A stretch of 64,000 nt of DNA from GAS188 sp044445965 (GTDB taxonomy: Bacteria > Pseudomonadota > Alphaproteobacteria > Rhizobiales > Beijerinckiaceae): assembly GCA_044445965.1 (NCBI GenBank), contig JBIOEJ010000012.1, forward strand, positions 5,563-69,562. The letters run 5' to 3'. Below are positions 49,970 through 59,567 of this stretch, one piece after another. Numbering within the stretch: position 1 is the stretch's first letter; the number at the start of each line of letters is the position of its first letter. A model generated the notes under the pieces. That model saw nothing but the letters and a program-made list of their open reading frames with translations. It did not search any database and was not told the DNA's origin. The position numbers and the translations under genes were made by a program.

Positions 49970-51164
49970 AGCCCTTCGTCTTCAGCCAGCGCTCGATGCG
50001 GCGCATGGCCTCCTCGATATCCTCGCTCTTGCGCGCAAAGCACAAGCGGAAATAGCCTTCGCCGCCGGGCCCGAAGGCCGTGCCCGGAGCGAGGCCGACA
50101 TTGGCCTCGTCGACGAGATCGAGCGCCGCCTGGCGGACATCGGTGATGCCGTCCACGCGGAAGAAGGCGTAGAAGGCACCGTCCGGCGCCGCCATCTCGA
50201 TGCGATTGGTGCGCCTGGCGCCGTCGAGCACGATCTCGCGGCCTCGCCTCGCGATCTCGATCTGCCGGGCGAGGAAGGGCTCGCCCTCCTCGAGCGCGGC
50301 GATCGCGGCGCGCTGCACGAAGGTGGCGACGCCCGAGGTCGAATACTGGATGAGGTTCTCGACGGTGGCGCCGAGCGCCTCCGGCGCCTCGAGCCAGCCG
50401 ATCCGCCAGCCGGTCATGGCCCAGTTCTTCGAGAAGGTCTGCGCGTAGAGGACGCGTTCCTCGTTTCCGGCGAAATCATGGAAGGAGGGTGCGCGCGCCG
50501 CTTCGCCATAGACGAAGCGCCCGTAGATCTCGTCGGCGACGATCCACAGCCCATGCCGGCGCGCCACCGCCAATATGGCCTCGAGCTCGTCAGCGGTCGC
50601 GGTCCAGCCGGTCGGGTTTGCGGGCGAGTTGACGACGATGACGCGCGTTCTCGGCGTCACGGCGGCCGCGAGGCGATCGAGGTCGAGCCGCCAGCGCCCA
50701 TTGTCGAGCTGCATCGGCACGGGCACGGTTTTTGCCCCGCTGATCGTGAGCGCGCCGAGGAAATTCGGCCAGGCGGGAGAGGGGACCACGACCTCGTCGC
50801 CGGACCCGGCGGCGATACGCATCGCGGTCTGGATGGCGTGCATGCCGCCGATGGTGACGAAGAAGCGCTCCGGTGACAGCGTCTTGCCGTAGAGGCGGCT
50901 GACATAGCGCGCGATCGCCTGGCGCAGTTCCGGAATGCCGCGCTGCAGCGTGTAGAAGGTCTCGCCCGCGGCAAGCGAGCGCGCCGCGGCGTCGCTGATG
51001 AAGCTCGGGGTCGAGAGGTCTCCTTCGCCGGCCCAGAGCGGGATGAGCCCCGGACGGCCGAAGCCGTGGTCGAAGACCTCGACGATGCCGCTATCCGGCG
51101 CTTCGAGCGCCTCCCGGCGCACCGGGGGGGATCCCGTTCCGGGGATTTTGGCGGCGATGGTCAT
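49959..51164 (-). CDS. PLP-dependent aminotransferase, class I/II
   Basis: A 401-residue fold-type I aminotransferase (aspartate aminotransferase superfamily). Visible residues: Asn183 in NSPANPTGW, Asp211 in VADEIYG with Tyr214, the PLP Lys246 in TFSKNWAMTGWR, and the substrate-carboxylate Arg in GEGYFRLCFA. Substrate specificity cannot be fixed from sequence. ATG 51164 is chosen because a purine-rich GCGAGG precedes it and the protein then has the usual family length. Confidence 0.92.
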   Translation of the reverse strand: MTIAAKIPGTGSPPVRREALEAPDSGIVEVFDHGFGRPGLIPLWAGEGDLSTPSFISDAAARSLAAGETFYTLQRGIPELRQAIARYVSRLYGKTLSPERFFVTIGGMHAIQTAMRIAAGSGDEVVVPSPAWPNFLGALTISGAKTVPVPMQLDNGRWRLDLDRLAAAVTPRTRVIVVNSPANPTGWTATADELEAILAVARRHGLWIVADEIYGRFVYGEAARAPSFHDFAGNEERVLYAQTFSKNWAMTGWRIGWLEAPEALGATVENLIQYSTSGVATFVQRAAIAALEEGEPFLARQIEIARRGREIVLDGARRTNRIEMAAPDGAFYAFFRVDGITDVRQAALDLVDEANVGLAPGTAFGPGGEGYFRLCFARKSEDIEEAMRRIERWLKTKGSRT

Positions 51165-51284
51165 GCATGCCTCGCGCGGCCTGCCGGCCACCTTGAGCGT
51201 TTCGGAGATCGTGCGAAATAGCGCCAGGCGACGCCGATCGGCAAGAAGAAACTCGCCGCGGCATCCCGGCCATGCGCCGGCGCG

Positions 51285-51704
51285 CTATTTCTTCAAGAGA
51301 TCGCGAATCTCGGTCAGCAATGCGACTTCCGGGGGCGGCGCCTTCGGCGCTGGAGCCTCGCCCGGGCCCAAAACCTTGCCCTTCATCCGGTTCATCGCCT
51401 GGACGACCAGGAACAAGGCGAAGGCGACGATGAGGAAGTTGACGAGGTAAGTCATGAACTGACCCCAGCCGAGCACGGCGCCGGCCTTCCTGGCATCGAC
51501 GTAAGCGAGGCCCGGTTGCACCTTGCTCGACAGGGCCAGGTAATAGTTCGAGAAATCGAGGCCTCCGATCGAACCGATGATCGGCATGACGATGTCGCCG
51601 ACGAGCGAATCGACGATCTTGCCGAAGGCAGCGCCGATGATTACCGCGACCGCGAGATCGACGACATTGCCTTTCATGGCGAAATCCCGGAATTCCTTGA
51701 GCAT
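51285..51704 (-). CDS. mscL: Large-conductance mechanosensitive channel
   Basis: A 139-residue MscL. The canonical N-terminus LKEFRDFAMKGNVVDLAVAV leads into TM1 with GAAFGKIVDSLVGDIVMPIIG; TM2 (NFLIVAFALFLVVQAMNRM) lies near residues 78-96 and a cytoplasmic C-terminal helix EVALLTEIRDLLKK closes the protein. It opens under membrane tension to release osmolytes. ATG 51704 has GGAGGACGG upstream. It is a housekeeping gene unrelated to the catabolic blocks. Confidence 0.95.
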   Translation of the reverse strand: MLKEFRDFAMKGNVVDLAVAVIIGAAFGKIVDSLVGDIVMPIIGSIGGLDFSNYYLALSSKVQPGLAYVDARKAGAVLGWGQFMTYLVNFLIVAFALFLVVQAMNRMKGKVLGPGEAPAPKAPPPEVALLTEIRDLLKK

Positions 51705-51781
51705 GCGTCCGTCCTCCAACCCCTGTTACCACCCGGCGCATCATGCGACCCGGCGGCCGGGCCGGGACTGCATTTTTGAGC

Positions 51782-52690
51782 TCACTGCCGGGCGAGGGTC
51801 AAATTCGCCTGGTCGACGGTGGCGCGCAGGCACGTGACGAAAGCATCGACCAGGCGAGAAGGTGTCTGGTCCCTCGGGAAGATCATGATGTATTCAACCG
51901 TCAAGGGCGGCTTCACAGGTCGGAAGACCAGTCCCAGGCCGGCGGCGATGGTGCTCAGCGGGTCGACGACGGCGACGCCCAGGCCAGCGGCAGCCCATTG
52001 GCAGGCCGACAGGCTCGACGAGGTGAACAGGTCCATCACATCCTCGCGCTTATCGACGCGAAGCGCCGCCTGCCACTGGGCGCAGATCAATGAATAGCGC
52101 GGCGGCAGGATAGCCGGGAAGTGACGCAGATCGCTTCTCGTCACCACCTCGCATTGGGCCAGCGGATGGTCGGGCGGCACTCCGACCACCGCATCCACGC
52201 GCACCAGCGGCTTGATGATGGCATCGGGGTGCGCCATCGGCATCAAGGCAAGCCCGATGTCGAAGGGGCCGACCGTGGTCCATTCATGCAGGTCGCGCGG
52301 CATGCACATATCCACCGCGACCTCGACGTCCGGGAAATCCCGGACGAAGGCCTTCACTGCGCAGGGCAGGATTCCGAGCGCGGGGGCGGGGGTGGCCGCG
52401 ATATGGATCTGCCGAGCCTGGGCCCTTCGCAGATTATTGGAGATGTCGCTGATCCCAGCCACCTTTTCGAGGATCTGATCGACCTCGGCGTAGAGAGCGA
52501 TCGATTCCCGCGTCGGCACCAGATTGCGCCCCTGGCGCTGGAACAATGGCACGCGCAAGGCATCCGAGAGATCATGCAGCAAGCGGCTGACGGCCGGCTG
52601 AGTGATCCCGAGCTTGGCCGCGGCTTGGGATACCGAGCCCGTCTGCATCCAGGCCCTGTAGGCGCGCAGCCGCTTGAGATCCAATGCCAT
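51782..52690 (-). CDS. LysR-family transcriptional regulator
   Basis: A 302-residue LysR protein. The N-terminal winged helix covers residues 1-60 (WMQTGSVSQAAAKLGITQPA is the HTH); the rest is a periplasmic-binding-protein-like effector domain (RQIHIAATPAPALGILPCAV, VDVVGVPPDHPL-like VDAVVGVPPDHPLAQ). It is divergent from the amidohydrolase-HyuAB-Liv operon and almost certainly its regulator. A perfect 11-bp inverted repeat at 52689-52716 overlaps its own start codon, suggesting autorepression. ATG 52690. Confidence 0.92.
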   Translation of the reverse strand: MALDLKRLRAYRAWMQTGSVSQAAAKLGITQPAVSRLLHDLSDALRVPLFQRQGRNLVPTRESIALYAEVDQILEKVAGISDISNNLRRAQARQIHIAATPAPALGILPCAVKAFVRDFPDVEVAVDMCMPRDLHEWTTVGPFDIGLALMPMAHPDAIIKPLVRVDAVVGVPPDHPLAQCEVVTRSDLRHFPAILPPRYSLICAQWQAALRVDKREDVMDLFTSSSLSACQWAAAGLGVAVVDPLSTIAAGLGLVFRPVKPPLTVEYIMIFPRDQTPSRLVDAFVTCLRATVDQANLTLARQ

Positions 52691-52716
52691 GTCGTGAGCC
52701 TAATAGCTCACGACAT
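52689..52716. promoter_or_regulatory. Perfect inverted repeat at the LysR start (candidate operator)
   Basis: ATGTCGTGAGC (52689-52699) and GCTCACGACAT (52706-52716) are perfect inverted 11-mers separated by CTAATA. The site begins within the LysR initiation codon and lies about 120 bases before the divergent amidohydrolase gene. Confidence 0.7.
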
Positions 52717-52836
52717 ATAACAAAACCACATGGATCGACTTGAAGATATCATTGGACGGATGAATTCGGGCATGCAGCTCTAAGATCACATCTCGTTCGG
52801 CTGCAGATCCTCGCGGCAAGGAAGCGCTGACATTCC

Positions 52837-54228
52837 ATGGAACGACCGTTGCTCCTCGCCGGCGGTACCGTCGTCACCGTCGATGCCGCGCGACGGATCA
52901 TCGCCGACGGCGCGGTCCTCGTCGAAGGCGGCCGCATCCGCGCGGTGGGCAAGGCCGCGGCCCTTGCCGTCGAGGCGCCCGTCGCCGAGATCATCGACAC
53001 GTCCGGGGCGCTCGTCGTTCCGGGCTTCGTCGACATCCACAACCACCCCGCGCATTTTCTCAGCAAGGGCCTGTTCGACGACATCGAGACGGGGCGCCGT
53101 TGGGCGACGCGCCTCTATCCCTTCGATACCCGCATCGGCGACGCTCAAGCCTATTGGGGCTCGCTCGGCACATTCGCCGAGATGATCCGCAACGGGACGA
53201 CCTGCTTCGGCGACCCCGGGAGCTATTTTCCCGAAGCCACGATCCGCGCCGCCAAGGATATCGGCATGCGCGGCGTGGTCACGCGCTCCATCACCGATCT
53301 GCACGACCCCAATCGCCCGACGCCCGACAATCTGCTGGGGTCGGCCGATACCGTGGTTGCCTCGGCGCGGCGCCTCCATGACGAATTCCACGGCAGCGAA
53401 GATGGGCGCATTCGCATTTGGCTCGGCTTGCGCAGCGTCACCGCCACGAGCGACGAGCTGTGCCGGAAGATCAAGGAGCTCGCCGACACCTTGGGCGTCG
53501 GCATCCATGTGCATCTCGCGGTGAACCCGACCGAGACTGCCCAATGCCTCGCCAAATGGCACGCTCGGCCCGTCGAGCGATACGATCGGCTGGGGCTGAT
53601 CGACGCCAATCTCCTGGCGGTGCATATGGGCGCCATCGACGAAACCGAGGTGGCGCTGCTGGCCAGGCGCAAGGTCAAGATCGGCCATTGCCCCTCGGCC
53701 AGCATGCTCGGAGCCTTCGGCTGCGTGGCCCATGGCAAATTCCCCGAGCTCGTCTCGGCGGGCGTGACCATCGGTCTCGGCACGGACGCGGCCGCGATCA
53801 GCCGCTTTCTCGACCTGGTACGCGTCATGTATCTCGCCGCCTGCGCCCATAAGGATGCGCATTTCGACGCCGAGATCATGGGGGCGCACAAGGCCTTCGA
53901 GATGGCGACGATCGAGGGTGCCCGCGGCCTCCTCTGGGACGACGAGATCGGTTCGATCGAAGACGGCAAGTGCGCCGACCTCACCATCATCGACTGCGGC
54001 AGTTGGGAATGGCAGCCGCGGCCCGAATTCAACCCGGTCGCCAACCTCGTCTATTCGGCGAGCGGGTCTTCGGTGCGGGACGTGATGATCGACGGGCGCT
54101 TCATCATGCGCGACAGGAAGCTCCTGACCATCGATCTCGCAGCCGTCTCGGGCAATATCCGGCAGGCGGCCGCCGAGGCGATGACCATGGCGGGGATCGC
54201 GGCCGAGCCTGTCTGGCCGATATCATAG
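52837..54228 (+). CDS. Amidohydrolase of the Trz/Atz (chlorohydrolase/cytosine deaminase-like) class
   Basis: A 463-residue metal-dependent hydrolase. PGFVDIHNHPAH gives the metal ligands His68 and His70; later come GIHVHLAVN (third metal His), LLAVHMGAIDE and GLGTDAAAIS with the active-site Asp; the C-terminus EDGKCADLTIID is typical. Relatives deaminate or dechlorinate N-heterocycles such as triazines, guanine or cytosine. It heads the operon divergent from LysR, followed 27 bases later by HyuA, suggesting stepwise opening of a nitrogen ring (inference). The ribosome-binding site is weak. Confidence 0.9.
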   Translation: MERPLLLAGGTVVTVDAARRIIADGAVLVEGGRIRAVGKAAALAVEAPVAEIIDTSGALVVPGFVDIHNHPAHFLSKGLFDDIETGRRWATRLYPFDTRIGDAQAYWGSLGTFAEMIRNGTTCFGDPGSYFPEATIRAAKDIGMRGVVTRSITDLHDPNRPTPDNLLGSADTVVASARRLHDEFHGSEDGRIRIWLGLRSVTATSDELCRKIKELADTLGVGIHVHLAVNPTETAQCLAKWHARPVERYDRLGLIDANLLAVHMGAIDETEVALLARRKVKIGHCPSASMLGAFGCVAHGKFPELVSAGVTIGLGTDAAAISRFLDLVRVMYLAACAHKDAHFDAEIMGAHKAFEMATIEGARGLLWDDEIGSIEDGKCADLTIIDCGSWEWQPRPEFNPVANLVYSASGSSVRDVMIDGRFIMRDRKLLTIDLAAVSGNIRQAAAEAMTMAGIAAEPVWPIS

Positions 54229-54255
54229 CAACGCCTGCACGAAGGGAATTGAGCC

Positions 54256-56316
54256 GTGACTTCCTATCGCCTCGGGATCGATATCGGCGGAACATTCACG
54301 GATTTCTCCCTCACCGACGAGCAGAGCGGCGAGACGACGATCGCCAAGGTGCCGTCGACGCCGAGCCATCCCTCGCGAAGCGTGATCGAAGGCATAGGGC
54401 AGCTTTGCCGGCGCCGGAACATCTCGCCGCAAGCGATCGGCTATTTCGCTCACGGCACCACGATCGGCGTCAATACGCTCTTGGAGCGCAAGGGCGCGCG
54501 GCTCGGCATGCTGGTCACGCGCGGCTTCCGCGACCTGCTGACGATCGGACGGTCGCGCCTTCCCGATATCTTCGATCTGTCGATCGAGCGACCGACGCCG
54601 CTCGTGCCGCGGCATCTCGTCCGCACGATCGACGAACGCATGATGGCCGACGGCCGGGTGCGGCGAGCATTGCCGGAGGAGGAGATCCTGGCCGCGGTCG
54701 AGAGCCTCGCATCCGAGGGCATCGAAGCGCTGACCATCACCTTCCTGCATTCCTACCGCAACGACGCCCATGAGCGGCGCGCGAGGGAGATCGTCCGGGC
54801 GAGGTTCCCCGATCTTTATGTCTCGCTCTCTTCCGAGACCTGGCCGCAGATCCGCGAATACGAACGCGCCTTGATCAGCGCGGTGAACGCCTATGTGGGG
54901 CGCAAGATGGATCGTTACTTCGCCTCTCTCGAGGAGGAAGTCGGCGCCACGGGCATCAGCGCGCGCCTCCTGTCGACCAAGTCCAATGGCGGCATCATGA
55001 CTGCCGACAGCGCTCGCGCGGTGCCCGTCGAAACCCTGTCCTCGGGGCCGGCCTCGGGGGTGATCGGCGCGAGCTATGTCGGCTCGCTGGCGGGCTTCAC
55101 CAAATTGCTGCCATTGGATATGGGCGGCACCTCGACCGAGGTGGCGGTCGTCGACGGGCGGATCCGCTTCGCGAACGAAAACAAGGTCGGCGGGCTGGAG
55201 ATCGGCTTGCCATCGGTCGACGTCTCCTCGATCGGGGCCGGCGGCAGCTCGATCGCCTGGATCGACGCGGCCGGCATCCTGAAGGTCGGTCCGCAGAGCG
55301 TGGGCTCCGAGCCGGGACCTGTTTGCTACGGGCGCGGCGGCACGCAAGCGACGATCACCGACGCCTATGTGACGCTCGGCATTCTCGATCCGAAGAACTT
55401 CCTCGGCGGCGAGCTGCGGCTCGATCCCGAGCTTTCCCACAAGGCGATCGACGCCTTGAGCGCAAGGCTCGGGCTCGGCCGCGTCCAAACGGCGGAGGCG
55501 ATTCTGCGGGTCGCGACCTCCAACATGTTCTCCGAGCTGGTGCCGCTCATGGCCCGCAAGGGAGTGGACGTGTCGGAATTCGCTCTCCTCTGCTATGGCG
55601 GGGCAGGGCCCACGCACGGCTTCATGCTGGCCAAGGAAGTGGGCATCCTGCTCGTTCTGATCCCGAAATCGCCCGGCACGCTTTGCGCTTTGGGAGCGCT
55701 CGTGGCCGATGCGAAGAGCGATTTCATCGCCTCGCTGCACAAGACCCTGCCGCTCGGCCAGGGTGACCGGGAAACGATCGCGCTGATGCGCCGGTCGATC
55801 GCAGGACTGCGCGAGCGCGCGCTCGGATGGCTCGAGGCCGAGCGGATCGGCGTGAGCGAGAAGCTGATCGAGGTCTCGGCCGACATCCGCTATATCGGCC
55901 AAGCCTTCGAGGTCACCACGGATTTGACCGATATCGCCCTCGATGCCCCGGACGCGGCCGCGGCGGTGCGCGAGCGTTTCGATACGGTCTACCGGGCGAT
56001 CTACGGGCAGGCCGACCGCAAGGCGCTCGAGATCATCAATGTCAGAGCGACGGTGATCGGCAAGACCTACAAGCCCCCGCTCGAGCGCATCGGGGCGGCT
56101 GCGACCGAAGGCCCAGCTTTGCCGGCGCGCAAGCGGCCCGTTTTCCTCGAGGGCGAGGTGCTGGAGGTAGGCGTCTATGAGCGCAAGGCGCTGCTCTGGG
56201 GCCAGACATTCGACGGCCCGGCCATCGTCGAGCAATATGACACCACGGTCTTCATCCCACCCGGCTTTGCCTGCCGCGTCGATCAATACGGCACGATCAT
56301 CGGAGAGGCGACATGA
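54256..56316 (+). CDS. Hydantoinase A/oxoprolinase family protein (second HyuAB pair)
   Basis: A 686-residue HyuA. RLGIDIGGTFTDFSLTDE at residues 4-21 is the phosphate loop; AHGTTIGVNTLLERKGARLG and LDMGGTSTEVAVVDG are further nucleotide-binding motifs, and GPAIVEQYDTTVFIPPGF closes the C-terminal domain. It starts at GTG 54256 and overlaps HyuB by four bases (ATGA). Working with HyuB it should catalyse ATP-dependent hydrolysis of a cyclic amide or hydantoin. It is clearly diverged from the HyuA at 26202. Confidence 0.92.
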   Translation: MTSYRLGIDIGGTFTDFSLTDEQSGETTIAKVPSTPSHPSRSVIEGIGQLCRRRNISPQAIGYFAHGTTIGVNTLLERKGARLGMLVTRGFRDLLTIGRSRLPDIFDLSIERPTPLVPRHLVRTIDERMMADGRVRRALPEEEILAAVESLASEGIEALTITFLHSYRNDAHERRAREIVRARFPDLYVSLSSETWPQIREYERALISAVNAYVGRKMDRYFASLEEEVGATGISARLLSTKSNGGIMTADSARAVPVETLSSGPASGVIGASYVGSLAGFTKLLPLDMGGTSTEVAVVDGRIRFANENKVGGLEIGLPSVDVSSIGAGGSSIAWIDAAGILKVGPQSVGSEPGPVCYGRGGTQATITDAYVTLGILDPKNFLGGELRLDPELSHKAIDALSARLGLGRVQTAEAILRVATSNMFSELVPLMARKGVDVSEFALLCYGGAGPTHGFMLAKEVGILLVLIPKSPGTLCALGALVADAKSDFIASLHKTLPLGQGDRETIALMRRSIAGLRERALGWLEAERIGVSEKLIEVSADIRYIGQAFEVTTDLTDIALDAPDAAAAVRERFDTVYRAIYGQADRKALEIINVRATVIGKTYKPPLERIGAAATEGPALPARKRPVFLEGEVLEVGVYERKALLWGQTFDGPAIVEQYDTTVFIPPGFACRVDQYGTIIGEAT

Positions 56317-58355
56317 GCAGCGAGCGCCGGCAAGCCACCCCCAAGTTCAAGAGCGACCCGATCTTCCTGGAAATCCTCAACAATCGCCTGAACGGCATCG
56401 TCAGCGAAATGGGACATATCATCCACAAGGCGTCCTTCAGCCCGTTCATCAAGGAGGCCTGGGATTTCGGCGAGGGGCTGGTCAGTCTCGCGGGCGAAAT
56501 CTTCAGCTACCCGCGCGATATCGGCGTGTCGTTCATGGTCGCGGCGCTGATGGAAGACGCGGTCAAGGCCTTCGACGACTATCAGCCGGGCGACATCATC
56601 GTCGCCAACGACCCGATGACCACCGGAGGACTGTGCACCCATCTTCCCGATTTTCACCTGCTGAAGCCCTATTTCCGGGACGGCGAGCTGATCTGCTTCA
56701 GCTGGACCTTCATCCACTCCTCCGATGTCGGCGGCCTGGTGCCCGGAAGCATCGCTCCCATCGCCTACGACATCTACCAGGAGGGACTGCGCCTGCCGGC
56801 GATGAAGCTCGTCAAGGCCGGTGTCCTCAACGACGAGCTGATGAGCATCATCCTCGCCAATACGCGCACGCCCCATTACAACGAAGGCGATCTGAAGGCG
56901 CTCATCGCCGCGATGCACGTCGCCGAACGCCGCCTCGACCAGACCATCGACAAATACGGGGTGGAGCCGTTTCGCCAGGGCATCGAGGATCTCCTGCTCT
57001 ACGGGGAATTGCGCGCCCGCGACGTGATCGCGGACATCCCCGACGGCGCCTACGAGATGGCCGATTATATGGAATTGGATATGATCGGCCAGGCGCCGGC
57101 GCGCATCAAGCTGAGGCTGGAGGTCACTGGCTCCGAGATCCATCTGGATTTCAGCGGTTCCGATCCGCAGGTGCGGGCCGCGTTGAACCTGCCGACCTTC
57201 GGCAAGAACCATCACTTCATCAACGCCGGCGTCTTCAACTTCATCTATGCCATCGACAACGCCATCCCCTTGAACCGCGGCATCCTGCGGCCGATCAGGG
57301 TGACCATACCGCCGGGCACGATCCTCAATCCGGAGCCTGGCGCGGCGGTCGGCGTGCGCTTCGCGACGGGCGTGCGGGTGATGGACATCGTGTTCGGCTG
57401 CTTGTCGCAAGCGACCGAATCGCCGGCGACGCCCGAACGCGTCCGAGGCAAGGTGCCAACCGCAGGGTCGGGGCTGCTCGGGGTGGTGCTGCTGTCCCTG
57501 GTGGACGAACGCACCGGCGAGCTCAAGGTGAATGTGGTCCAGCCCATGTGGGGCGGCTCGGGCGGGCGCCCGACCAAGGACGGCATCGACGGCGCGGATC
57601 TCGCGGCGGGGTTCCTGCGGAACATCCCGGCCGAGACGAGCGAGGCCGAGATGCCCATGCTGCTGCACAAATACCAGTTCGCCGACGGTGCGCCGCCGGC
57701 CGGCAAATGGCGGGGAGGGCTCGGCCTCGATCTGCGCTTCGAGGTGTTTACGCCCGACGCCGTGGTGACGGCGAGAGGCATGGAGCGCTTCCAATTCCAT
57801 CCTTGGGGCCGCAAAGGCGGTGAGCACGGCACGCTCGGCCAGACCGTGCTCAATCCCGACACGCCGGAGGCCGAGAGCATCGGCAAGATCGTCGATGCGT
57901 TGCGCCTCGAGCCGGGCATGGTGGTTCAGATCCTCACGCCGTCGGGAGGAGCTTTCGGCGATCCGTTCGAACGCAACCCCGATCTCGTATTGCGCGACGT
58001 CAAGGACGAGTTCCTCTCGGTCGAGGAGGCCGAGCGCCAATACGGCGTGAGTATCGATCGCGGCAAGGTCGACATGGCGGCAACCGCCAAGCTTCGCGCA
58101 GACCCGAAGCGGCGTTCCCCTGCGGAGTTCGACTTCGGTCCGGCGCGCGAAGCCTTCGAGAAGATGTTCTCGCCCGCCATGCAGGATCGGTTGGTCGGCC
58201 TTCTCGATGAGGTGCCCCCTTCCCAGCGGCAATATTGGAAGGGGCGCGTCGTCAAGGAATTGCAGCGCCGTCCGCGAGAAGATCGCGCCGGCGTGCTCGA
58301 CGTCGCGGCGATTCTCGGCTCGGTGCGAGCGAGGCCTGGATCGTCATCGGCGTGA
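56313..58355 (+). CDS. Hydantoinase B/oxoprolinase family protein (second HyuAB pair)
   Basis: A 680-residue HyuB, about 130 residues longer than the copy at 24547. DPIFLEILNNRLNGIVSEMG is the family N-terminus; GDIIVANDPMTTGGLCTHLPD, SWTFIHSSDVGGLVPGS and SGGAFGDPFERNPDLVLRDV (with one residue before) are conserved blocks. The extra C-terminal segment (about residues 560-680) carries charged helices with no domain I recognise; such extensions occur in acetone/acetophenone carboxylase-like members. Partner of the preceding HyuA. The importer operon continues 33 bases downstream. Confidence 0.9.
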   Translation: MSSERRQATPKFKSDPIFLEILNNRLNGIVSEMGHIIHKASFSPFIKEAWDFGEGLVSLAGEIFSYPRDIGVSFMVAALMEDAVKAFDDYQPGDIIVANDPMTTGGLCTHLPDFHLLKPYFRDGELICFSWTFIHSSDVGGLVPGSIAPIAYDIYQEGLRLPAMKLVKAGVLNDELMSIILANTRTPHYNEGDLKALIAAMHVAERRLDQTIDKYGVEPFRQGIEDLLLYGELRARDVIADIPDGAYEMADYMELDMIGQAPARIKLRLEVTGSEIHLDFSGSDPQVRAALNLPTFGKNHHFINAGVFNFIYAIDNAIPLNRGILRPIRVTIPPGTILNPEPGAAVGVRFATGVRVMDIVFGCLSQATESPATPERVRGKVPTAGSGLLGVVLLSLVDERTGELKVNVVQPMWGGSGGRPTKDGIDGADLAAGFLRNIPAETSEAEMPMLLHKYQFADGAPPAGKWRGGLGLDLRFEVFTPDAVVTARGMERFQFHPWGRKGGEHGTLGQTVLNPDTPEAESIGKIVDALRLEPGMVVQILTPSGGAFGDPFERNPDLVLRDVKDEFLSVEEAERQYGVSIDRGKVDMAATAKLRADPKRRSPAEFDFGPAREAFEKMFSPAMQDRLVGLLDEVPPSQRQYWKGRVVKELQRRPREDRAGVLDVAAILGSVRARPGSSSA

Positions 58356-58388
58356 TGTCATAGTGGTTGGGGCAAACAGGAGGGTGAG

Positions 58389-59567
58389 ATGATGAGGGCC
58401 GGAAAACTGATGGGGCTCGCCGTGCTCGGCGCTCTTGTTGCGTCGCCGCAAGCAAAGGCGCAGACCAAGCTCGACGGTTCGGAGGTAAAGATCGGGGTGA
58501 TCTACACCGTCGACGGCGTTTGGGGGACCTATGGCGTCGAAGGTTTCCGCGGCGTCGACTACGCGGCCGATGACCTCAATGCCAAGGGCGGCGTCGGCGG
58601 CGTGAAGGTGAAGCTCGTCAAATACGACAATCACGGCAATGCGAGCGAATTGCCGAACATCGTGCGGCAGCTGGCGACGGTCGACAATGTGCTCGCGATC
58701 ATCGGCCCGAATACGAGCGGAGAAGCCGAGATCGTGTTTCCGATCGCGAACCAGCTCAAGGTGCCGGTGCTCGGCACCTCGGTCGCCAAGGGCGGCCTGC
58801 TCGACAAGAACAGGCCATGGGCCTTCCGCAACGTGATGCCCGACGACTTGAACACCGCGCCCGTTATCGCCAAGGTGGTCAAGGACAAGGACATCAAGAC
58901 CGTCGCGGTCGTCATGGACGTCAAGGATGCGGTGAGCAAATATATGGGCACGGCGTTCTGGCCGCCGCTCCTCGACAAGCTCGGCATCAAGGAGCTCACC
59001 AGGTCCGACCCGGTCACCTTTCAATCCGGCGACCCCAGCGTGACGGCGCAGGTGACGAAGCTGAAGGCGTTGAACCCGGATGCCGTCGCGGTGGTCGGCT
59101 CGCCAGGCGACGCGGCAAAGGTCGCAATCGAGATCAGGCGCCAGGGCATGACACAGCAATTGCTGGGCTCAGGCGCCCTCTACGGCGATGAATTCCTGCG
59201 GTCCGGCGGCAAGGCAGTCGAAGGCGCGATCACCTCGGCGCAATTCTGGCGCGACGATCCGACCCCGCAAGTGCGGGCGCTCGTCGAGAGCTTCGAGAAG
59301 CGTTCCGGCCATATGGCGGCGCTGCACGAGGCCTTCGCCTATGACGCGGTCCTGACCATCGCCAAGGCGATCGAGACCGGCGGCGCCACCAACAAGGCGG
59401 GCGACCTCGAGAAGGACCGCGCCAAGATCCGCGATGCGCTCGACGGCATCAAAATCCTCGGCATCTCTGGCAGCTACGCGATCGACGCCAAGACCGGCGA
59501 AGTCATCCGGCCCTTCATGGAGGCGACGATCAAGAACGGACAATGGAGCGTGGAGCTCCTCAAATAG
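58389..59567 (+). CDS. Branched-chain amino-acid-type ABC importer substrate-binding protein
   Basis: A 392-residue type I periplasmic binding protein (LivK/Peripla_BP_6). The signal peptide LMGLAVLGALVASPQAKAQ ends near residue 24. The mature N-terminus EVKIGVIYTVDGVWGTYGVE and DDLNAKGGVGGVKVKLVKYD are family hallmarks. Two ATGs at 58389 and 58392 are possible; GAGG lies just upstream. A perfect 7-bp hairpin at 59568-59587 follows its stop and may raise its expression over the membrane components. The ligand is probably the substrate of the upstream hydrolases rather than leucine (inference). Confidence 0.92.
   Translation: MMRAGKLMGLAVLGALVASPQAKAQTKLDGSEVKIGVIYTVDGVWGTYGVEGFRGVDYAADDLNAKGGVGGVKVKLVKYDNHGNASELPNIVRQLATVDNVLAIIGPNTSGEAEIVFPIANQLKVPVLGTSVAKGGLLDKNRPWAFRNVMPDDLNTAPVIAKVVKDKDIKTVAVVMDVKDAVSKYMGTAFWPPLLDKLGIKELTRSDPVTFQSGDPSVTAQVTKLKALNPDAVAVVGSPGDAAKVAIEIRRQGMTQQLLGSGALYGDEFLRSGGKAVEGAITSAQFWRDDPTPQVRALVESFEKRSGHMAALHEAFAYDAVLTIAKAIETGGATNKAGDLEKDRAKIRDALDGIKILGISGSYAIDAKTGEVIRPFMEATIKNGQWSVELLK

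Noticed and set aside
54223..58232. Two long minus-strand open frames opposite the second HyuA and HyuB genes
   Set aside because: Same GC-driven artefact; rich in Asp, His and Arg runs without domains, while the plus strand has full family motifs.
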